Source: Chloroflexota bacterium (GTDB taxonomy: Bacteria > Chloroflexota > Anaerolineae > DTLA01). Taken from it: 36,066 nt of DNA. This document shows positions 23,751-31,507 of the stretch, one piece after another. The notes under the pieces were generated by a model. It made no database searches. It was not told where the DNA came from and saw only the letters and a program-made list of their open reading frames with translations. Numbering within the stretch: position 1 is the stretch's first letter; each line of letters begins with the position of its first letter. The translations under genes and the position numbers were made by a program. The stretch lies in contig JACIWU010000026.1 in the NCBI GenBank assembly GCA_014360805.1, forward strand, positions 1 through 36,066. The letters are read 5' to 3'.

Positions 23751-26699
23751 ATGCCGGAGTTTGCAGAAGTTGCCGTCAACCAGACGTTACGTCGGACGCG
23801 CGCCTCGGAACGGGCGGTGCCGGAGATCTTCGCCCCCTCGGCCCAGGGGGTGTTCCACTACCGCATCCCGCCCCACCTGGCCGCCGTGGTCAGCGTGGGG
23901 CAGATGGTGTGGGTTCCCTTCGGGCCGCACCGCGTGCAGGGGGTGATCCTGGGGTTCTCCGACACGGCCCCCGTGGAGAACGTGCGCGAACTGGACGGCA
24001 TCGTAGAGGCCGAGCCTGCGCTCTCGCCTGCGCACATTGCCCTGGCGCGCTGGATTAGCGATTTCTACGTGTCGCCCCTGGCCGACGCGGTGCGGCTGAT
24101 GCTCCCACCTGGCATGAGCCAGCGGCTGGAAACCGTTGTCCATCTGAAGGCAAGCCCGCCGTGGCCCGACGACTTGACCGCGAGCCAGAAGGCGCTGCTG
24201 GACTACCTGGCGCGGCGCAGCCCTCGCCGATGGGCGCTCCTGCGTCGCCGTTTCCCAACGTCGGAGTTGCGGCGCGACCTCAAGGCCCTGGAGGGGCGGG
24301 GACTCGTCGCCCGCGCGCGGCAACTGTCCCCACCGCGCGCCCAGCCGCGCTCCGAACGCTACGTGCGCCTCACCGCCACCGAGGCGCAGATTGCCTCGGC
24401 GCTGCCGCGCCTGGGGAAGTCCACCGCCGCGTCCCGCCTGCTGGCGCTGTTGGCCCGCAGCGAGCAACCCGTCTGGCCGCTGGACAAGGCATGCGAGCAG
24501 GCTGGCGCCTCTCCTGCGGCCGCGCGCAAACTGGCCGCGGGAGGCTGGGTGGCCCTTCAGCCGCGCCGCACGCTCATCGTGCTCGCCCAGCCGCCCGACA
24601 GCGCGCCTCCTGCCCGCCCCTCCCACGCCGCTGTCGTGGACTTCCTGCGGAAGGAGGGCGGCGTCGCGGAACAGGACGCCCTGATGCGGGAGGCCCGCGT
24701 CTCCGCCGCCGTCCTCCGCACGCTTGTGGACAAGGGGTGGGTGCGCCGCGTAACCGAAGAGCCGCGCATCCACCTGGCCGTGCCCCGCGACAGGGCGCTG
24801 GAGCAGGTCGCGGAGATGCAGGGCGTGGCGAAGTACCGCGCCATCCTGTCCGTGCTCCAGCAGGCCCAAGAGCCGCTCTGGCTGTCGTGGGTCTATGCCG
24901 AGACCGGCTGCGACCTGGACGACATCCGCGCGCTGGAGGAGCAGGGGCTTGTACAAATCGGCTACAAGGACGTGGAGCGTTCGCCCCTGGCCGACCGCCG
25001 GTTCCCGCCCGAGCCGCCGCCCACGCTGACGCCCGACCAGGAGCGCGTGTGGCGGGGCGTGTCCGAAGCCATGCGCGCCGACGCGAGTCAGGTGGTGCTC
25101 CTTCACGGCGTTACGGGCAGCGGCAAAACCGAAATCTACCTGCGCGCGCTGGACGAGACCCTTCGCGTCAACAAGCAAGCCATCGTCCTCGTGCCCGAAA
25201 TCTCGCTGACGCCCCAGACGGTGCAACGGTTTGCATCCCGCTTCCCGGGCAAGGTTACCGTGCTGCACAGTGGCCTGTCGGAAGGCGAGCGGTTTGACCA
25301 GTGGCAGGGCGTGCGCGCGGGCAAGTACCCGGTGGTTGTGGGCGCGCGGTCGGCCCTGTTCGCGCCGGTGCGGCGCCTGGGGCTTATCATCCTGGACGAG
25401 GAACACGAGCCCTCGTACAAGAACGACCACACGCCTCGCTATCACGCGCGGGATGTCGCCGTGCAACTGGGGCAACTGACGGGCGCCACGGTGATCCTGG
25501 GCAGCGCGACGCCCGACGTGGTTACGTACACCCTGGCCAAGCAGGGCCGCTACCGCCTGCTGGAACTCCCCCAGCGCATCCTGTGGAGCCGCCAACGCAT
25601 GGAGGAAGCCCGCAGGGGGTTGCCGGCGTCGCGATTGCACGCCCCCGAAGCCGCGTCGGTGATCTTCAGCGACCTGCCTCGCGTGGAAATCGTGGACCTG
25701 CGGCGCGAACTGCTGGAGGGGAATCGGAGCATCTTCAGCCGCGCCCTTCAGGCGGGATTGCGCGAGACGCTGGCCGCCGGCCACCAGGCGATCCTGTTCC
25801 TGAACCGTCGCGGCGCTGCCTCCTTCGTGATCTGCCGCGACTGCGGCTACGTGGCCCAGTGCAAGCGCTGCGAACTGCCGCTCACGTACCACAGCGCGGC
25901 CAGCGCCCTGGTGTGCCATCACTGCAACCGCCGCGAGACGGCGCCCACCACGTGCCCGGTCTGCGGCAGCACGCGCATTCGCTACTTGGGCCTGGGCACG
26001 CAGAAGGTGGAAGAGACGGTGCGGGAGATGTTCCCCAGCGCCCGCACGCTGCGCTGGGACCGCGACACCGCCGGCCAGCCCAGGGCCTACGACGAACTGC
26101 TGGAGCACTTCATCCGCGGCCGCGCCGACATCCTCATCGGGACGCAGATGATTGCGAAGGGGCTGGATTTGCCCCGCGTTACCCTGGTGGGTGTCGTCAG
26201 CGCGGACACGGCGCTATACCTGCCCGACTTCCGCGCTGCCGAGCGAACGTTCCAACTGCTGGCGCAGGTGGCGGGACGGGCAGGGCGGAGCATCCTGGGC
26301 GGGCGCGTGATCATCCAGACCTACACGCCCCAGCAGCCGTGCATTCAGGCGGCCGGCCGCCACGACTACGCTGCCTTCTACGAGCACGAGATCGCCTTCC
26401 GGCGCGAGCACGGCTACCCTCCCTTCTCGCGCATGGCGCGCCTGCTGTACACCGACAGCAGCCTCCGCCGATGCCGCGAGGAAAGCGCCCGCATGCGCGA
26501 ATACCTGGACGACCGCGTTCGGCGGCTTGGCCTCCCCTGGGTGGACATCGTAGGCCCCGCGCCGTGCTTCCTGCCGCGACTGCGGGGGGAGTTCCGCTGG
26601 CACATCATCATCCGCACCGACGACCCCTACACGCTGCTTGCGAACCTGGCCTACGACGCGCGTTGGCGCGTGGACATAGACCCCGTGGACTTCGTCTAG
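23751..26699 (+). CDS. priA: Primosomal protein N' (replication restart helicase PriA)
   Basis: A 982-residue 3'-5' superfamily 2 helicase that reloads the replisome at stalled forks. The N-terminal 3'-DNA-binding domain starts MPEFAEVAVN and continues GVFHYRIPPHL; about 20 residues seem inserted between these conserved pieces. The helicase core has Walker A GVTGSGKT (453-460), the PEISLTPQT segment, DEEH (549-552) and later GTQMIAKGLDLPRVTLV. Eight Cys (about 695-755: CRDCGY, CKRCELP, CHHC, CPVCGS) bind two zincs. It is far longer than E. coli PriA (732 residues) because of a roughly 270-residue insertion (about 140-410) that looks like tandem winged helices. AGGA precedes the ATG. Confidence 0.95.
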   Translation: MPEFAEVAVNQTLRRTRASERAVPEIFAPSAQGVFHYRIPPHLAAVVSVGQMVWVPFGPHRVQGVILGFSDTAPVENVRELDGIVEAEPALSPAHIALARWISDFYVSPLADAVRLMLPPGMSQRLETVVHLKASPPWPDDLTASQKALLDYLARRSPRRWALLRRRFPTSELRRDLKALEGRGLVARARQLSPPRAQPRSERYVRLTATEAQIASALPRLGKSTAASRLLALLARSEQPVWPLDKACEQAGASPAAARKLAAGGWVALQPRRTLIVLAQPPDSAPPARPSHAAVVDFLRKEGGVAEQDALMREARVSAAVLRTLVDKGWVRRVTEEPRIHLAVPRDRALEQVAEMQGVAKYRAILSVLQQAQEPLWLSWVYAETGCDLDDIRALEEQGLVQIGYKDVERSPLADRRFPPEPPPTLTPDQERVWRGVSEAMRADASQVVLLHGVTGSGKTEIYLRALDETLRVNKQAIVLVPEISLTPQTVQRFASRFPGKVTVLHSGLSEGERFDQWQGVRAGKYPVVVGARSALFAPVRRLGLIILDEEHEPSYKNDHTPRYHARDVAVQLGQLTGATVILGSATPDVVTYTLAKQGRYRLLELPQRILWSRQRMEEARRGLPASRLHAPEAASVIFSDLPRVEIVDLRRELLEGNRSIFSRALQAGLRETLAAGHQAILFLNRRGAASFVICRDCGYVAQCKRCELPLTYHSAASALVCHHCNRRETAPTTCPVCGSTRIRYLGLGTQKVEETVREMFPSARTLRWDRDTAGQPRAYDELLEHFIRGRADILIGTQMIAKGLDLPRVTLVGVVSADTALYLPDFRAAERTFQLLAQVAGRAGRSILGGRVIIQTYTPQQPCIQAAGRHDYAAFYEHEIAFRREHGYPPFSRMARLLYTDSSLRRCREESARMREYLDDRVRRLGLPWVDIVGPAPCFLPRLRGEFRWHIIIRTDDPYTLLANLAYDARWRVDIDPVDFV

Positions 26700-26700
26700 G

Positions 26701-29700
26701 TCAGGGCTTGCCGACGCGGATGAAAGGCAGGCCCAGCCGGTAGCGCGTGGGCACGCGCGTGCTCGTGGGCACCGGATTCGCCGTCGGCGTCCGTGTGGGC
26801 GTGGCCGTGGCCGTGGGAGAGGGCATGGCCGTGGGGGATGGGGTCGCCGTGGGTGTCGGCGTGCGTGTGGGCGACGGCGTCGGCGAGGCCGTGCGGGTCG
26901 GCGAGGCGGTCCGCGTCGGCGTCGGCGATGGCGTTTGCTGCGCGGCGCACTGCACCAGCACCTCGGAGTAGGACAGGGCCTCGGGCGCCTCGTTGGCGCG
27001 GACGCGGACGGTGTTGGTGATCGTGGTCCCCTCGGTCAGGTACAGGGCTGTGGACACCTCAAGGTACAGCGTCAACCGCGAATGCGCATCCAAAGTCTCT
27101 ACAATCCAACCCACCTCGCGGTCCGAGAAGATCTGCGCGCCCGGGCTGGAGCCGCCAGCGGAGAAAAACGACCCGTTGGGCAGGATGTCGCGCACCAAGA
27201 GGTTGGTGAGGATGGTGTCGCCGGTGTTCTCCACCGTGATCGTGAACCGCAAGGGCCTCCCCGCGCAGATGATCGTCTGCCAGGGTTCGTTCTGCACGGT
27301 CAACGCATTGTAGAACTCCACGGTGATCTGGTCGGACCCGGCCCCCGATTCGGCCCGCACGTGCGCGGTGCCGGTGGACATGCCGGATGTGAGGTGGATG
27401 CGGGCCGCGCCATCGGTCGTCGTGGCCACCGCAATCGTCCCGCCGTTGAGCGTGCCCAAGTCCGTGGAGAACGTTACCAGCGTCCCGTCGGCGACCGGGT
27501 TGCCGAATCGGTCCGCGACGTGCGCGACCAGTTCCGCGCTGTAGCCGCCCACGGCGATGCGAGGCCGGTCGCTGGACAGGGCCAACGTCGCGGGCGCATC
27601 GGGCACGAACGTAACGTACACGGCGCGGTAGGCGGATGCGCCCGAGCGCACCCCTACCGTCGCCGTCCCCGCCCGTGTGGACGAGCGAAGGGTGGCGAAC
27701 GCCTGGCCGCCCGCGGTGGTCGTGCTGACGCTGGGCTGGCCGTTGAAGTCCCCCAGGTCTGTGGTGAACGTAACGGGCGTGCCGTCGGCGACCGGGTTGC
27801 CGAATCGGTCGGTGATGCGCGCCCTTACCTGCGTTGTCGCGCCGCCCACGGACACAATCGGCGGGGCCGCGTCGCCGCTGATGGCCGCGGGGGGGCCGGG
27901 GACGAACTGGATGCGGATGGCGTCCGAATCGCCCACGACCTGCGCGCGGACGGTCGCCGTAGCCACCTGCGTGCTGGACAGAAGGTAGGCCTCCGCCTCC
28001 CCGTTGACGGTTCCGGTGATGTACGTTGTGCCCGTGCCGAAGGAGCCGTGGTCGGTCTCAAAGGTTACCACCGTCCCGTCGGGCACCGGATTGGAGTTGT
28101 TGTCCGTTACGATGGCGACAAGCCTGGCGCGCTGGCCGCCCACTTCCACCGCCGTGGGGTCCGCGCCCAGCCGCACCGTGGCGGGGGACCCGCCGGTGGA
28201 CGTTGCGGTGAACCGCACGGGCGAACCCTTCGCGCCAGGGACGGAGGCGGTGATTTGATACAGCCCCACCTGGGGGCCGAAGGTGAACGTGGTGCTGGCC
28301 AGCCCGGCGGCATTTGTAACGGCGACGGGGTTGGAGAACTGGTACCCTTGCGCGCCGGCGGGGCCGCTTTCCACGGCGAATTGCACCGGCACGCCCGCCA
28401 CGGGGTTGCCGCAGGCGTCGCGCACCCGCACGACGAGCGGGTTGGGCAGGCTGGAGCCCACCTGCGCCGCCTGCCCGTCGCCGGAAACCAGGGCCAGGCT
28501 GTCCGCCGGGTTCAACTGCGCGTAGCCGATGGCATAGGCGCTCTGCCCCTGAAGCCCCACCCGCCACATCTTGTAGAAGGCGGCTGGCCCCTTGCCGTCA
28601 AACTGCTCGGCGTGGAACACCACCGCGGGGGCGAAGTTGCCGTTGGCATTCCAACTGCCTGGCGCACCCCTTCGCCCCGCGCCCCAGATGGGCGCGCTGC
28701 CGCCGAGCCGAGTCCAGTTGACCAGGTCGGTGGAGATGGCGGTCCCGATGCCTTCCGTTACCGAGGTCTGCCCGCCGGAATACCACAGGCGATACACGCC
28801 ATCGCCGCCCAAGATGACGCTGGCCAGGCCCACTTGGCCGCTGTCCCACGCGCCCGCGGGGCCTGGGCCGAACACCGGCGCGCCCGTGCCGCTCCACAGC
28901 AGGCCGTCGGCCGAATACGCCAGGCCGAGCCTGCGCGTGCTGCCGTCGGTGGCGTCGTAGAGCATCACGAACCGATAGTTGCGGGGGTCGGTTCCGCTGT
29001 TCGGGGCCGATGGGTTGTACAGCACCGCGGACGGCCCCAGCGTCCCGCGGTTCCAGCCCGCCGTGCCGATGACCAGCGGGTTGGCGGCGTCTTGGGCAAT
29101 GGCCTGGTCGTTGCTCCACGCCAGGCCGTTGTCGGACTCGGCGTAGCGGATGGCCGATGGCAGGAAGGTGATGGTGGAATCTCGGTACCAGATGCGGAAG
29201 GGCGCGCCCCCGCCAAATCCGCCCGGGTCGTACAGCACGCGGCCCTGGCGGGCGTTTCGCAGGCCGGTTACCAGGCCCTTCTGCAGCCAGGCGATGCCGT
29301 CATACGACTCGGCGTAGGCGATGCCCGCAGCCGTGGAGTACCACATGCGGTAGGGCGTGCTCCACGCCGGGTTGAACAGCACCGACGGCGCGGCGGTGTC
29401 GCCATCGGCGATGGTGAAAACGGGATTGGGCGTCGGCTCTTGCCACGTCTGGTAGCCGCACGGCGCGAAGAAGACCTGGCCGGAGACGCTTATGCCGCGC
29501 ACTGTGTCGCTGACCACGACCGTCGCCGTGCCGGGCGTGCCGTCGGCGTACAGTTTGGCCGACGCCACGCCGTCCTGCGCCGTTGTCGTGTACTCGTTCG
29601 TGCCGCTGATGAAATGCCCCAGGTTGGTTCGGAAGACGACCTCGCCGCCCTGGATGGGGCGCAACTGGATGTCGCGTAGCGAAGCCGTGAGCAGGCTGTA

Positions 29701-30990
29701 TCCGCTCGTGTCCGCGCCGACGGAGGGAGGCTCGGCCCACACCGACAACAGGAGCACCGGGTAGGCATCCACCGCGTGGGCAAGCCCGTCCACGGCGTAG
29801 GGCGTGTCGCCGATGCCGTCGGCGTTCGCGTCCGGGCCGGAGTAGTCGTCCCAGAAGTTGCCCAGGCGGGTCGCGGCGCTGTACCAAACGTTGCCGGCGC
29901 TATCGTCCCGCGCGGGTCTCGCGTTGCCCGAGAATTGATTGCCGTACAGGGTGCAGTTGGTCGCGCTTTCTATGAGCAGGGCCGGCTCCGAGAAGGCGAA
30001 GCCGTTGCCGGTGATCCTGTTGTTGAGAATCCGAACCGACGAGAGAGGAGCGCCCACGAGGGCGATGCCCCGACGGCCGTTGCCGGTGATCGTCTGGGCG
30101 TCCACGGTGGAGCCGCTGGCGCCGCTCACCAGTCGGATGCCGTCGCCGGTGTTGTCCGCGATGGTGTTCTCGCGCAGGGTGTTGTTGGGGCCTGCCACCA
30201 GGATTGCGCCGGCCAGGTTGTTGTCGTGGATGCGGTTCTGGGTAATCGTGTTGCTCTCGGAACCGCCGATGATGGCGATGCCCCACTGGGCGGGGGCGTC
30301 GGCCTGGGCAATCTCGTTGTACGCGACCAGGCTGTACCTGCTCCGTTCCAGCGACAGGGCCGTTCCCTGAACCCGGAGGAACTGATTGAAGGACACGGTG
30401 GCGTTGTCGGTGCCCTGGATGTACACGCCTTCGCCGCCGATGTCGGCGATATCGTTGGCCAGGACGACCGTCTGCGTAGAGGCTGTGCCAAAGACCGCCT
30501 CGCCGAGGAAGCCCACGACGCGGGAGTTCCCAAATGTTGCGCGGTTGCCCGTGATGCGCACGCCCGTCGTGGCCACGCCTTCGTTGACGACGCCAACGCC
30601 GTCCACGACGACATCCGAGGCAGCCACGGTGATGGCCGTGCCCGACGTGGCGTAGAGGATGGTGGCGAAGCGCCCCTCGCCGCGCAGCCTCACGGGCTTG
30701 GTGATGGTGATGGGCGCGGCGTATCGGCCGCGGGCCACGATGACCTCCCCGCCGTCCGCGACGGCCGCCAGCGCCGGGGGTATGGACGCGAAGTGGGTGG
30801 TGCCCCAGCCGGGCGTCGCCGCCGAGTAGTCGTCGTCCACCCAGACTTGGGAGGGGGCCGCCGTCGTTACGCGGGCAAGCGGGAACGCCCAGGCCACCAG
30901 CAGCGCCACCATGCACACAACGCTGGCGACCACGTGTGCCCTTTTCCGCGCAGTAAGGGTGCGACTGTTTTCAGAATGGATGCATCCCAC
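26701..30990 (-). CDS. Large secreted mosaic surface protein: beta-helix, propeller-like repeats, Ig-like domains, DUF11, TP-rich tail
   Basis: A 1429-residue exported protein. A signal peptide or anchor is at about 16-45. It is followed by a right-handed parallel beta-helix (about 60-415, NosD-like, with N-x-I-x-x-N turns), an Ig-like unit (about 420-505), and repeats of the type YRMWYSTAAGIAYAES / YRLWYSGG (about 520-825) that suggest a five-bladed propeller as in GH43/GH32 proteins. Then come four bacterial Ig-like (Big_1/invasin) domains (about 832-930, 937-1028, 1034-1130, 1132-1226), a DUF11-type domain (about 1230-1347), a Thr/Pro/Ser linker (1351-1415) and the C-terminal tail YRLGLPFIRVGKP. 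The role is probably carbohydrate binding or adhesion. The start is GTG 30990, with only a weak ribosome site. Its stop lies one base from the end of priA, converging. Confidence 0.85.
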   Translation of the reverse strand: MGCIHSENSRTLTARKRAHVVASVVCMVALLVAWAFPLARVTTAAPSQVWVDDDYSAATPGWGTTHFASIPPALAAVADGGEVIVARGRYAAPITITKPVRLRGEGRFATILYATSGTAITVAASDVVVDGVGVVNEGVATTGVRITGNRATFGNSRVVGFLGEAVFGTASTQTVVLANDIADIGGEGVYIQGTDNATVSFNQFLRVQGTALSLERSRYSLVAYNEIAQADAPAQWGIAIIGGSESNTITQNRIHDNNLAGAILVAGPNNTLRENTIADNTGDGIRLVSGASGSTVDAQTITGNGRRGIALVGAPLSSVRILNNRITGNGFAFSEPALLIESATNCTLYGNQFSGNARPARDDSAGNVWYSAATRLGNFWDDYSGPDANADGIGDTPYAVDGLAHAVDAYPVLLLSVWAEPPSVGADTSGYSLLTASLRDIQLRPIQGGEVVFRTNLGHFISGTNEYTTTAQDGVASAKLYADGTPGTATVVVSDTVRGISVSGQVFFAPCGYQTWQEPTPNPVFTIADGDTAAPSVLFNPAWSTPYRMWYSTAAGIAYAESYDGIAWLQKGLVTGLRNARQGRVLYDPGGFGGGAPFRIWYRDSTITFLPSAIRYAESDNGLAWSNDQAIAQDAANPLVIGTAGWNRGTLGPSAVLYNPSAPNSGTDPRNYRFVMLYDATDGSTRRLGLAYSADGLLWSGTGAPVFGPGPAGAWDSGQVGLASVILGGDGVYRLWYSGGQTSVTEGIGTAISTDLVNWTRLGGSAPIWGAGRRGAPGSWNANGNFAPAVVFHAEQFDGKGPAAFYKMWRVGLQGQSAYAIGYAQLNPADSLALVSGDGQAAQVGSSLPNPLVVRVRDACGNPVAGVPVQFAVESGPAGAQGYQFSNPVAVTNAAGLASTTFTFGPQVGLYQITASVPGAKGSPVRFTATSTGGSPATVRLGADPTAVEVGGQRARLVAIVTDNNSNPVPDGTVVTFETDHGSFGTGTTYITGTVNGEAEAYLLSSTQVATATVRAQVVGDSDAIRIQFVPGPPAAISGDAAPPIVSVGGATTQVRARITDRFGNPVADGTPVTFTTDLGDFNGQPSVSTTTAGGQAFATLRSSTRAGTATVGVRSGASAYRAVYVTFVPDAPATLALSSDRPRIAVGGYSAELVAHVADRFGNPVADGTLVTFSTDLGTLNGGTIAVATTTDGAARIHLTSGMSTGTAHVRAESGAGSDQITVEFYNALTVQNEPWQTIICAGRPLRFTITVENTGDTILTNLLVRDILPNGSFFSAGGSSPGAQIFSDREVGWIVETLDAHSRLTLYLEVSTALYLTEGTTITNTVRVRANEAPEALSYSEVLVQCAAQQTPSPTPTRTASPTRTASPTPSPTRTPTPTATPSPTAMPSPTATATPTRTPTANPVPTSTRVPTRYRLGLPFIRVGKP
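26746..26940. repeat. Low-complexity tandem-like repeat encoding the Thr/Pro/Ser-rich linker
   Basis: On the + strand this is a run of GTGGGCGTGCG/GTCGGCG-type hexamers and nonamers. On the minus strand it codes for TPTPTRTASPTRTAS-like residues 1351-1415 of the large surface protein. Such slippage-prone DNA probably varies in length between strains. Confidence 0.75.
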
Positions 30991-31214
30991 TTCTCTGGCC
31001 CCTGGAGCCGAATCTGGGCAAAGGCCCCAAATACAAGCGAACCAACCCTACGGATTCGCGCTATCCCGCAAGGTTGGTCTCCACGCGCAAGGCAGCAGCG
31101 AGGCGACGCCACCACGGCTGCCTTAGGGTGCCGCCACGATGATTTGCCGACGAGTCTGCCAAGCCGCGGGAGACTGACAGGGCACGCCGTTGCCAACGCC
31201 GTACTTGCAACCCT
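30991..31214 (-). promoter_or_regulatory. Long structured leader of the large surface protein gene
   Basis: About 224 untranslated bases separate the predicted transcription start (near 31214) from the GTG at 30990. Two long-stem hairpins are visible: AAGGCAGC/GCTGCCTT (31089-31096 and 31117-31124) and ACCAACC/GGTTGGT (31041-31047 and 31072-31078). I do not recognise a known riboswitch. No open frame in the leader looks like a gene. Confidence 0.45.
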
Positions 31215-31220
31215 GGGCCG

Positions 31221-31249
31221 ATTCTAGCATACAGCCCCGTATCTGTCAA
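31221..31249 (-). promoter_or_regulatory. Strong sigma70-type promoter for the large surface protein gene
   Basis: On the minus strand a perfect TTGACA (31249-31244), exactly 17 bases, then TAGAAT (31226-31221). This is the best promoter match in the window and places the start of transcription about 220 bases before the coding region. Confidence 0.75.
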
Positions 31250-31284
31250 CCCGCCGCCGAGGGCGTGGCGGGCGGACATCGCGC

Positions 31285-31377
31285 AGGCAGCGCCCTGCCT
31301 CACTGCCGATAACGCAGCGGGCGGGCGGCGGATACCGCCGAGTCCAGATGCGACGCGTTTCCGAAAGTGCGTCGCGC
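31285..31377. repeat. Cluster of three hairpins in the divergent intergenic region
   Basis: AGGCAG/CTGCCT (31285-31290 and 31295-31300), CGGCGG/CCGCCG (31326-31331 and 31335-31340) and GCGACGC/GCGTCGC (31350-31356 and 31369-31375) follow one another between the two divergent promoters. The last shares its core with the palindrome at 20663-20697. The cluster is probably REP-like. Confidence 0.5.
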
Positions 31378-31423
31378 CTTGGTCGCCAACACAAGACGAA
31401 GCCGAATCTTCCCCTGCCTGCAT

Positions 31424-31452
31424 TTTACGGAACCGCTTCCTCGCGCTATACT
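31424..31452 (+). promoter_or_regulatory. Promoter for the penicillin-binding protein operon
   Basis: TTTACG (31424-31429), a 17-base spacer and TATACT (31447-31452). Transcription would begin near 31459, about 50 bases before the ATG at 31508. Confidence 0.6.
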
Positions 31453-31507
31453 TGTCCTGAATCAGGGAGTGCCTGTTGCAGATTCATCGGTCGTATTGGA
31501 GATGCCC

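Noticed and set aside
26935-29679. Long + strand open frame (over 900 codons) opposite the large surface protein gene
   Set aside because: Low-complexity Arg/Gly/Ala translation without domains. The minus-strand frame has a signal peptide, clear domains, a promoter and a defined C terminus.
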